The position numbers and the translations under genes were made by a program. The notes under the pieces were generated by a model. The model did not search any database and was not told where the DNA came from. It saw only the letters and a list, made by a program, of their open reading frames with translations. 60,000 nt of DNA from Nymphaea colorata (Eukaryota > Streptophyta > Magnoliopsida > Nymphaeales > Nymphaeaceae). Below are positions 51,786 through 60,000 of the stretch, one piece after another; within the stretch, counting starts at the first letter, position 1, and every line of letters begins with the position of its first letter. The stretch is from positions 5,797,205-5,857,204 of the forward strand of contig NC_045138.2 in assembly GCF_008831285.2 (NCBI RefSeq), given 5' to 3'.

Positions 51786-52188
51786 TGTTGAAGCTTTGCA
51801 AGGAATCTAGATAGCGCACAAACGAAAATGCAGAAATCGAAAAACAAACATTCATGATTCATGTGTTTCATAAAGGGCGGAAGTAGAACCTGTAGAGGCG
51901 ACCGCCGACTGAATGTCGGCGGCTGTGGGAAGAACGGCTACAGTCCCCATAGAGTCGTTCCCCAACGGAGGTAGTGGCGGCGGCGATGGCAATGAGTTTC
52001 TCTCCTCAGCCACAGCAGCCCAGTGATGGGGACAGACAATTCGCATATGGCTAAAGGGACCGATTACCCAGACAGTAAAACTTTATGTATCTCACACCAT
52101 CACAAAACACGAGTATTTATACTTAAGGGTCCGAAACGGATATGGACCCGTATCAACACAGGACTATCCAGATGGGGAAATCCCAACA
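51786..52188 (-). repeat. 5' LTR of copia element 2 (403 bp)
   Basis: Plus-strand ends TGTTGAAG and CCCAACA, with perfect TGTTG/CAACA inversion. Matches 45352-45733 from its 22nd base onward. Confidence 0.9.
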
Positions 52189-52261
52189 AAGTCATCATAC
52201 TCCAAGCAAATAAAGGTCTGATGTGAACTAAAAACTGGATTTTATGCATGCCCGCAAGCAC

Positions 52262-53252
52262 GTGCATTGCAACCTGATGAGTTGTAGCGTTACTCCAACC
52301 ATTACAGTCCTCAAGGGAGAGAATGATAAACTCCTTATGCTGCATCTTTCCTCCCACAAGAGCTTCAACTGCACGTGCTTGAGCCTTCAAATGTATTTTG
52401 GAAGTCAGTTCATGAAAGAACAAGAAAAAATAAAAAACTAAGCTTGTTCCATGGAGGAATACTTGAACAATTTTCTGAGAACCAGCAGACAAAAAAATAA
52501 ATGCTAAACCAACCATTCAAAACTGACCCACTTTTTCTTTTTCTCATCCAGAGTAATAGATGACATCTATACAAAATTGAGGATATGGAACTACTGTAAC
52601 ACAAATTTCTAGGATCAATTATGATACTAAAAAAAGTAAGTGTGTGTGTGTGTGTAAAGCAATAAATGTTACTTTCTAAAGAATAAGCTTAATTTAATTT
52701 TCTCCTTTAAGTCACAAAATTGGAAGGTAAAATCAATAGGAATCAGCTGAACAAACATGCAATACAGTTTAAATTCATCCTAATTTGTAGTTATTTAATA
52801 TTTTCCCAATTAATATAAGAACAAATGGTGATAGCCTTTAACAAACAAGAATCAACATAAGCCTATCTTGACCTAATTTCTACTGCGAAAAAACAGATGA
52901 CTGCAATAAGTCAAAGAACAGGGGCATGAATAAGTACGAGATGATGAAATAGACCCCCCAAAAATGCAAACACGGTTAAACTTCATGATACAGGAATGTG
53001 GCATGTAGAAATCCATAGTTCAGTGGATGGCATGCATCTTGAGATTACCTAAAATTCAAAGCTTCATACTGCTGTGAATGTTTGTACCCGCAACATTCTA
53101 GTTTTCCTGCCTGGAGCGGGAGAAACAAGGCCTGGTGTGTCAATGATTGTGAGATTTGGGCAGTATTTATATTCAATTCCAACTGTTATTTCCTTTGTAG
53201 AGAACTGACATGCATCACGCTCAGGCCTTATGTTTTCAGCTTCAATATATGC
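52262..53252 (-). pseudogene. ARC5: ARC5/DRP5B-like dynamin, two GTPase-domain exons
   Basis: Exon 53252-53088 (55 codons: AYIEAENIRPERDACQ, then YCPNLTIIDTPGLVSPAPGRK) carries the G3 motif DTPG of dynamin GTPases. Exon 52384-52262 (41 codons: AQARAVEALVGGKMQHKEFI, then EDCNGWSNATTHQVAMH) follows. Both begin and end in phase 0 with AG acceptors and GT donors (the second donor, CAC|GTGCTT, is weak). Read together they match the family without a break. The P-loop exon (G1) that should precede was not found up to 54351, and the segment that should follow is lost at copia element 2. The other half of the gene lies beyond that element at 45354-43440. Confidence 0.87.
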
Positions 53253-54353
53253 CTGTTTACCACTATTACTAGTTATTGATTTGAACCGGCGCAATAGTAT
53301 GCTACTCGAAGATGAAATGGCATAGTTCCTGCAATGATCAGCTAAATAAACAGTAGAAAAACAAAAAGATAGACCAAACCTAACAACAACAGAACCAGCA
53401 TTTGGCCATCTGTTTAATGCATGTCAAAATTAAATTTGGGCACAGAGAAAAAAAAAATTGCAAATGTCTTAATGGTTTCACTAAGATAAATATATGCCAA
53501 AGTAGTCATACCTTGATATAGAAAGGTCTTCCTAGAAGAATGTTCATGGGATATCAGATCTTTTGAGATGAAAACAGAGTAAGTGCCATATAATTTACAA
53601 GCCTGGTCTTCCATGATGCTGGAGCAAACAGGTGATCATAGAATATTCGGGCACCTTGAGTACCAATCAGAAATCCATATCCTTGAGCGCAAAGTTTAAC
53701 GTGTTACTAGGCTTTGATGCCCACATCATGAACATACACGAGATAGCATCTAATAAACATAGAGAAGCATGTAATGATGTGATTATCACCGTGTTGGGAG
53801 GTCCGCTGTTTATGATATGAAGTTTTTATTTGGTAATTGAACTTTCTATTACTCCAGAATTGTATTTTCAGCTTTTTATGGTTCTGGATCTTGAAATTGT
53901 CATTTGTAATAGCTAGAAAGGGTACATTTTTCACCTTATATACAATAATTAGCTAGTCAGTCATTGAACCTTGAAAATGCCCATAGCTTTATGTGATTCA
54001 CTTTCTCTTTTTTTCTTTCTTAAATATTCATAGCTTTATGTGATTCACTTTCTCTTTTTTTCTTTCTTAAATATTCATATAAACGTAGCAAAGGTTTTCA
54101 TTTAAGAGTCTACCACGCATAATCCAATGCAGAACTTATAACATTTTAGGATGGTTTCTTTACTATAAATGCGCCTTTGATTGTATTTCCCTTGGCCTAA
54201 CTTAAGAATCTTTTCTGATAGGCACACTTACGTGCCTAAATGAGGAGGAGCTCCTCTATAAAACTAACCAAATTGCACAATGTGTTATTAGAGACAGCGC
54301 AGTGTGTTAATAGAGACAGCGCCAGTCTCAAACTGATTGACACAAGCAATTTT
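53253..54353. other. Non-coding; includes a 47-bp tandem duplication
   Basis: 53982-54075 is two exact copies of a 47-bp unit starting CATAGCTTTATGTGATTCAC. A minus-strand stretch at 53705-53590 reads open (FYDHLFAPASWKTR and neighbours), but I cannot assign it. ARC5 P-loop sequence is not seen. Confidence 0.55.
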
Positions 54354-54614
54354 AAGCGACATCATGATACACGTTAGGCAGGCGATTTAAGCTCAGGAAA
54401 CGACGGTGCTTCTCCTCGGGCATGCGTGCTGCAGGAAAACATTCATGTAGGGTGGCAGGTCGTAATACTTGGACCTCAATCCGTAATTCCTCCTTAAGGC
54501 CACTGACGAATGTACCAATAAGGGTTTCAACAGGCCACCCACGAACCAAGTTCCTCAAAGTGCTCCTGGTACTCCACCACACTTCCTTTCTGCCAGTCGG
54601 GTTGGCCTTGTTAA
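54354..54614 (-). pseudogene. Ty3/gypsy-type Gag fragment, 3' part
   Basis: The minus strand encodes a retrotransposon capsid segment (VRGWPVETLIGTFVSGLKEEL, then RIEVQVLRPATLHECF and AARMPEEKH) typical of Ty3/gypsy Gag. One frameshift is needed near EYQEHFEEL/VRGWP. It continues at 59158-59330, the two halves being separated by copia element 3. Confidence 0.8.
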
Positions 54615-54897
54615 TGTTAGGAACAACACAGAATAAACTCTCCTCTCGCACACTCAAGAGGGGGTTAGAAGCAACAAGGAAGAAGACAACGATTTACGTG
54701 GTTCGGAGCAACAATCTCATACGTCCACGGTCACACAGATCTCTTGTATTCTCTCTCTCTATGAACACACAGCACAGACACTCTCAAGCGGCGGCCATCC
54801 TCAAAACATAAGGATTAAGGCAAACCCGCATTTGTACAAAATGATCCGCGGTATTGCATATGAGTGTCCAGTATGGATCAACTTCCATACACCAACA
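54615..54897 (-). repeat. 3' LTR of copia element 3 (283 bp)
   Basis: Plus-strand ends TGTTAGGAAC and ACACCAACA. Carries an 8-bp TACAAAAT absent from the other LTR. Confidence 0.95.
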
Positions 54898-54912
54898 ATC
54901 TCCCACTTGGAA
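54898..54912 (-). other. Polypurine tract of element 3
   Basis: The minus strand reads ATTCCAAGTGGGAGAT next to the 3' LTR. Confidence 0.8.
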
Positions 54913-54972
54913 TTTGATCCATCCAAGTGCTTGTACATCACATACTCAACCTGTGCAACGTCTCCTCATCAA

Positions 54973-57900
54973 TCAACCTTGGAGACAAACTGAAGTTAAA
55001 CATAACCTCAACTTCTCAGCAGTCACTGGCTTTGTCAACATGTCTGCAGGATTCTCTGTTCCACGAATCTTTTCAAGAGATAGTATCTTCTCTTCCAACA
55101 AATCTCTAATGAAATGATACTTCAATTCAATATGCTTTATTCTAGCATGAAACACTGGATTCTTGGCTAAATGAATTGCACTTTGACTATCACAAGAAAG
55201 AACACTCTTATCTTCCTTTACATGCAATTCTTTTAGAATAGTCTTTAACCAAATCATCTCTTTGCTGGCTTCTGTAACTGCAATATATTCAGCTTTTGTG
55301 GTAGACAGTGCAACAACCTTTTGAAGCTGTGAAACCCAACTAACACAGGTTCCTCCTAGGGTATAAATATACCCGGTAGTACTTCTTCTACTGTCAAGAT
55401 CACCACCCAAATCTGCATCTACAAAGCCATGCAAAAGTAATTCATTTTTCTTAAAACAAAGGCTCATACCTGAAGTTCCTTTCAAATAACGTAATATCCA
55501 CTTCACAGCTTCCCAATGTTTCTTTCTAGGCTCAGCCATGTATCTGCTCACTACTCCCACTGCTTGTGCTATGTCTGGTCTAGTGCATACTATAGCATAC
55601 ATCAAGCTACCCACTGCTGAAGCATATGGAATCTTTGACATTTCTTCATGTTCTTCATCTGTCTTGGGTGACAAATCTTTGGACAGTTTGAAATGACTAG
55701 CAAGAGGCGTACTAACAGGTTTAGCATCTTGCATCTTAAACCTGCACAAGATCTTCTCAATATAATTTTGTTGAGACAAATTTAACGTACCTGTCTTACT
55801 GTCCCTACTAATTCTCATCCAAAGAATTTGTTTTGCAGTGCCTAGATCTTTCATTTCAAACTCCTTTGATAGTTGTTCTTTCAGAGAATTAATCTCTTGC
55901 AAATTTGAGCCTGTAATAAGCATATCATCCAAATATAATAGTAAAATGATATAACAACTATCAAGGTTCTTAAAATAGCAACAGTGATCCATATCACACT
56001 TCTTAAAAGCATTTCTCCCCATGAAGTTATCAAACTTTTTGTACCACTGTCTTGGTGCCTGCTTTAAACCATAGAAACTCTTCTCTAATTTGCATACAAG
56101 ACTTTCTTTCCCTAATACTTGAAAGCCTTCAGGTTGCACCATATAAATATCTTCCTCCAAATCCCCATGAAGGAATGCAGTCTTTACATCTAGTTGCTCT
56201 AAATATAAATTTTTAGCTGCAACTAAACTCAATACCAATCTTATAGTAGTTAGTTTTACAACAGGAGAGAAAATTTCTGTATAATCTATACTTTCTTTCT
56301 GTTGGAAACCTTTCACTACTAACCTTGCTTTATACCTTTTCTTTCCATCTGCTTCTTTAATCCTGTATACCCATTTGTTTTGCAATGCCTTCTTCCCACA
56401 AGGAAGCTCAGTTAATGTCCACGTTCTGTTAGCATGTAGAGAGTCCATCTCCACTTTCATAGCTAACTCCCACTTAACAGAATTTGTAACATGCATTGCT
56501 TCATCAAAACACTTGGGTTCTCCAGCATCAGTTAACAACAAGTAATGTAAGTAAGGAGAATACCTTCGATTTGGTTTTGGCCTTCTACTTGATCTCCTTA
56601 ATGGAGGTTGGGATGTGCTTGCTTCTTGTTCCATCTGACTGTTTCCATCTTGACTCTTAATTGCAACATCATTTTCAGAGGCATCTTGAAGTTCTACAAT
56701 GTCTTCACTTGTGTCATGATGTTCATTCTTCTCAGACATAAGACTATCCTTGTCTTTGTACAGAGTCATCTCATTAAACACTACATCATTATGTCTAATA
56801 ATTTTCTTCGTTTTATCATCCCAAAAGCGATACCCAAACTCATCATTTCTATAGCCAATGAAATAACATTTCCTGAACTTAGGATCTAATTTATCCATTT
56901 TATCTGAGTCTATATGTATGTAAGAAACACAACCGAAGACTCTTAAGTGTGCAAGATTTACCTCCTTGCCGGTCCAGGCTTCTTCAGGTATTCCATAGTC
57001 CAAAGGAACAGAAGGCCCACGATTTATCAAGTATGCAGCTGTATTGATTGCATCCGCCCAAAACATTTTTGGTAAGCCTGAATGCAGTCTCATGCTTCTT
57101 GCTCTTTCACAAAGGGTTCTGTTCATTCTTTCAGCAAACCCATTTTGTCGTGGTCTTTTAGGGACCGTTCTTTGTGTTCGAATCCCATGATCTGCACAAA
57201 AATTTTTAAACTCTTTGCTGTCATACTCACCTCCATTATCTGACCGCAGACATTTAATCTTCTTTCCAGTTTGATTTTCTACTTCTGCTTTCCACCTTTT
57301 GAAAACAGTAAACACGTCAGATTTATGTTTGAGAAAGTAAACCCATACCTTCCTTGTACAATCATCAATGAATGTGACATAGTATAGGGATCCTCCAAGA
57401 GAACGAACTGGAGCTGGTCCCCAAACATCAGTATGCACCAACTTTAGCTTTTTCTTCTTTGGAAGCCGTCCAACTTTGGAGAAAGTGACCATTTTCTATT
57501 TTCTGAAAACACAGTCTTCACATAGCTCAATGTCTATAGATTTCAAGTCATGCAACTTGTTATTTGTTGTCATGATCTTCATTCCCTTCTCACTCATATG
57601 CCCCAGCCTGTAATGCCACAACAATGATTTATTCTCACATTTCGCCACAGCCACTGTGTCTTTCACATCTGCAGTCATGTACAAAGTGCCAAGTTTGTGG
57701 CCTCGTGCTATAACCATAGCACCTTTGGTTATCTTCTAAGATCCGCCAACAAAGGTAGTAACATAGCCTTCGTCGTTTAACTGTCTGACCGAGATGAGAT
57801 TCCTCTTCAACCCTGGGACATGTCTGACATCTTTTAACTTCCATACATGCCCATTCTGCATTTTAATGTGAACCTCACCTTTTCCTACAATATCCAGAGG

Positions 57901-58845
57901 TTCATCATCGGCAAGGTATACTCTACCAAATTTTCCTACAACATAGTTATGCATACTTTCATTTGAATATGTTGAATGGAAAGATATGCCAGAGTCTAAA
58001 ATCCAAGACTCTATAGAGCTGTGTACACTCAAGGCAAGTGCATCAGCTATATCTTCTGTTGTTGCATTTGCTGAATCATCTTCACGATTTTGGTTCTTCT
58101 TCTTCAACAACCTGCAATCTCTTTTCCGGTGTCCTGGCTTACCACAGTTCCAGCAGCCATCACTTCGAGGTTTGGATTGACTCCTTCCCTTAGATTTGGA
58201 CCTTCCACGCTCTTGGTAGCGTTGATTAGTTCTGCCCCTATTTTGAACATTTAGGGCAGAACCGAGGGGCTCTCCTGCCTCTCTTCTGCGAATGTCCTCA
58301 CTAAGTATTAAATCTCGAACACCACTGAACTTCAATTTGCTTGACCCCGATGAACTACTCACAGCGGTCACAGTGGCACTCCAACTCTCCGGTAGAGATG
58401 ACAGTAAAATTAAGGCTTGAACCTCATCATCAAACTTAATATCGACAGAACATAATTGAGAAGTAATAACATTGAACTCATTTATGTGATCCGTAACAGA
58501 GGCACCTTCAGCCATTTTCAAATTAAATAATCGACGCATCAGATATACCTTATTCAAAGCAGAGGGTTTTTCGTACATATCTGTTAGCGTCTTCATCAGA
58601 CTTGCTGTCGTCTTCTCGTTAACAATGTTGAAGGCGACGTTTCTAGCTAGCGTCAACCGGATGACTCCAAGGGCTTGTCTATCCAGCAACTGCCAATCTG
58701 CATCAGCCATTGTTGCAGGTTTCGCTCCCATGAGTGGTTCATGCAGTTTCTTCTGATACAAGTAGTCCTCGATCTGCATCTTCCAGAATCCGAAGTCTTT
58801 ACCGTCGAACTTCTCGATTCTGACCTTTCCTTCTTCCAGCGCCAT
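54973..58845 (-). pseudogene. Element 3 Gag-Pol polyprotein, one frame with two TAG stops
   Basis: A single frame of about 1,290 codons from the ATG at 58845. Codons 1-369 hold the capsid, a CCHC knuckle (Cys231, Cys234, His239, Cys244) and the protease DSG (Asp284; the usual following Ala is Ile). A TAG interrupts at 57736-57738 (codon 370) and another at 57496-57498 (codon 450), with the integrase zinc domain (LLWHYRLGHMSEKG, CEDCVFRK) between them. The frame from 57492 carries the integrase core (Asp22, Asp85, Glu121 counting from MVTFSK; 35 residues between the last two), reverse transcriptase (DVKTAFLHGD; YLDD at 520-523) and RNase H (FVDADLGGDLDSRRSTTGY). No frameshift is seen, so only the two stops break it. 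Confidence 0.93.
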
Positions 58846-58868
58846 TGTTCCTACCTCGAACGAACCGA

Positions 58869-58880
58869 GCTCTGATACCA
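58869..58880 (-). other. Primer binding site of element 3 (initiator tRNA-Met 3' end)
   Basis: The minus strand reads TGGTATCAGAGC, 2 nt from the 5' LTR. The gag ATG lies only about 25 nt farther on, so there is practically no leader. Confidence 0.92.
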
Positions 58881-58882
58881 GT

Positions 58883-59157
58883 TGTTAGGAATAACACAGA
58901 ATAAACTCTCCTCTCGCACACTCAAGAGGGGGTTAGAAGCAACAAGGAAGAAGACAACGATTTACGTGGTTCGGAGCAACAATCTCCTACGTCCACGGTC
59001 ACACAGATCTCTTGTATTCTCTCTCTCTATGAACACACAACACAGACACTCTCAAGCGGCGGCCATCCTCAAAACATAAGGATTAGGGCAAACCCACATT
59101 TGGATCCGCGGTGTTGCATATGAGTGTCCAGTATGGATCAACTTCCATACACCTACA
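58883..59157 (-). repeat. 5' LTR of copia element 3 (275 bp)
   Basis: Direct repeat of 54615-54897. Plus-strand ends TGTTAGGAAT and ACACCTACA, followed by the GTTAA duplication. Confidence 0.95.
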
Positions 59158-59330
59158 GTTAAGAAACTAGCTATCGAAACCACCAAATGGTGAGTTCGTC
59201 AAAGTTCATGGCAGCATGTCTTACCTTCATTGTCTCCAAAATTCCTTGGCATTCAAGGAACTGTTCAGTCTTGAAGATCCAACTTGGTAGGTCATCTCCA
59301 TTGAAGCCGGGAAAATCCATCTTGATCGGC
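59158..59330 (-). pseudogene. Ty3/gypsy-type Gag fragment, 5' part
   Basis: The minus strand reads IKMDFPGFNGDDLPSWIFK and EQFLECQGILETMKV, then HAAMNFDELTIWWFR and a stop where Trp is usual. This is the start of a Ty3/gypsy capsid domain, continued at 54614. It is old and inactivated before or after element 3 landed in it. Confidence 0.78.
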
Positions 59331-60000
59331 TTTCATCGGTTTGCTTCTCCTCCCTCCCCCCATATGGGAAAGTAGGCAGTGGCAAAGCTGGGCTGCCCCC
59401 AGTGTGCGCCAAATGCATATTGACAGGAAAAACGCCACCGAAAGTTGGTCTGGTACTGGCATGGGTAACGCCAAAGGTGTCAAATGAGATGCCAAAAACC
59501 AGTGGCGGAGCCAGCGTGGGGTAGGTGTGGGCGCCTGCCCACGCCAGCCCAAGATAGCCCAAAATATTTTTCAAGTCGTAGCGTAGCCTTCTTCCTCCCT
59601 CTCACTCTCTTCACTATTTGTTAGAAATTCATAAGAATTGAGATCTTAAATCCAGTGTTATCATAAAAATGTCATGCATGCCGGAGAAGTTACCGAAGGT
59701 TCTTCTTACCTTAGTCGATTTTCATGGGGAAAAAGAGGCAGACCACCATAATTCTGGCTTTTTACATGATTGCAAGGGATAAATTATCCATGATAAGTTT
59801 AACGGAGTGGTGGTACACGAAAACCATTTGTTTCATGCCTCATTTAATAAATCATGAGTTTAAATTAAAAAAGAAAAAGGTGAGAGAAGAAGGCCACGTT
59901 CGGAGACGGCTAAGAATTTTCTTAAATATTATAAAATTTTTAAGTGGTCTCCCACATCTTCACCCTGTGGGGCCTATGGCCTATTAGAAGCATGCATGCC
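59331..60000. other. Likely repeat-derived sequence
   Basis: 59331-59490 may be leader or N-terminal sequence of the gypsy fragment. 59500-59514 (CAGTGGCGGAGCCAG) is an end of the hAT-MITE family seen at 44706, followed by GGGCGCCTGCCCACGCC. Its other end is not within the window. No coding region recognised. Confidence 0.4.

Larger units (their letters stand above)
45352..52188 (-). mobile_element. Copia element 2: degenerate LTR retrotransposon inside the ARC5-like gene
   Basis: About 6.8 kb. The 5' LTR (51786-52188) is bounded by TGTTG...CAACA. The 3' LTR (45352-45733) lacks its outermost 22 bp and runs straight into an ARC5 exon. The minus-strand order is leader with GC-rich tract and ACCGGTT array, gag, protease, integrase, reverse transcriptase, RNase H, polypurine tract. 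Multiple frameshifts and stops, and substitutions in catalytic residues, make it dead. LTRs differ more than in elements 1 and 3, so it is older. No target duplication is seen, as expected if the left end was deleted. Confidence 0.9.
54615..59157 (-). mobile_element. Copia element 3: compact, well-preserved LTR retrotransposon
   Basis: 4,543 bp, with LTRs 54615-54897 and 58883-59157 and the 5-bp target duplication GTTAA (54610-54614, 59158-59162). Minus-strand order: LTR, primer site, one gag-pol frame, polypurine tract, LTR. LTRs differ at about seven positions and one 8-bp indel. It is nested in a Ty3/gypsy gag fragment. It is a different family from elements 1 and 2: shorter LTRs, almost no leader, and Gag beginning MALEEGKVRIEKFDGKDFGF. 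Confidence 0.95.

Noticed and set aside
51327-51814. Long frames on both strands in GC-rich DNA
   Set aside because: Leader of element 2, non-coding by position and by comparison with element 1.
53590-53705. Minus-strand open stretch FYDHLFAPASWKTR as another exon
   Set aside because: It does not match ARC5 or any family I can name; it may be chance.

Overview
The window is nuclear DNA of a flowering plant. It holds a spliced amino acid permease gene, remnants of a plastid-division dynamin (ARC5/DRP5B type), tRNA-derived SINE-like repeats, MITEs and Ty1/copia retrotransposons, in an AT-rich background full of (TA)n and (GA)n microsatellites. The sequence does not let me name the lineage.

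Layout. Positions 1-4177 are intergenic and hold a small MITE, a tRNA-derived SINE with a perfect 14-bp target duplication (1682-1899), and one arm of a MITE. Positions 4178-11235 are copia element 1 (minus strand, 5-bp target duplication AAAAG), inserted into that MITE. Its interior is scrambled: the integrase core is replaced by an inverted piece of the leader, and a 0.6-kb palindrome sits in the leader. Positions 11241-31500 are non-coding, with MITEs, microsatellites and degenerate repeats. Positions 31822-34004 are the only apparently intact host gene, a six-exon AAP-family amino acid permease (480 aa, plus strand). Positions 34005-43439 are again intergenic, with microsatellites, a SINE candidate and a recent 0.2-kb direct duplication.

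Positions 43440-53252 (minus strand) carry exons of an ARC5/DRP5B-like dynamin, split by copia element 2 (45352-52188). The ARC5 copy has lost its first and last exons and a stretch of the GTPase region at the element's left edge, and it has at least one frameshift, so it reads as a pseudogene. Positions 54354-59330 are a degenerate Ty3/gypsy gag fragment split by copia element 3 (54615-59157, target duplication GTTAA). Element 3 is compact and well preserved: one reading frame interrupted by only two TAG codons.

Elements 1 and 2 look like relatives. They share gag-pol type and a leader made of a GC-rich tract, a GGGTCGGGTCC-type hairpin and an array of degenerate ACCGGTT units. They differ in the primer site: element 1 (and element 3) match the 3' end of initiator tRNA-Met, whereas element 2 appears to match the anticodon stem-loop of that tRNA, as in half-tRNA-primed copia and Ty5 elements. 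The rearranged element 1, the split ARC5 gene and this primer site are the observations most worth following up.
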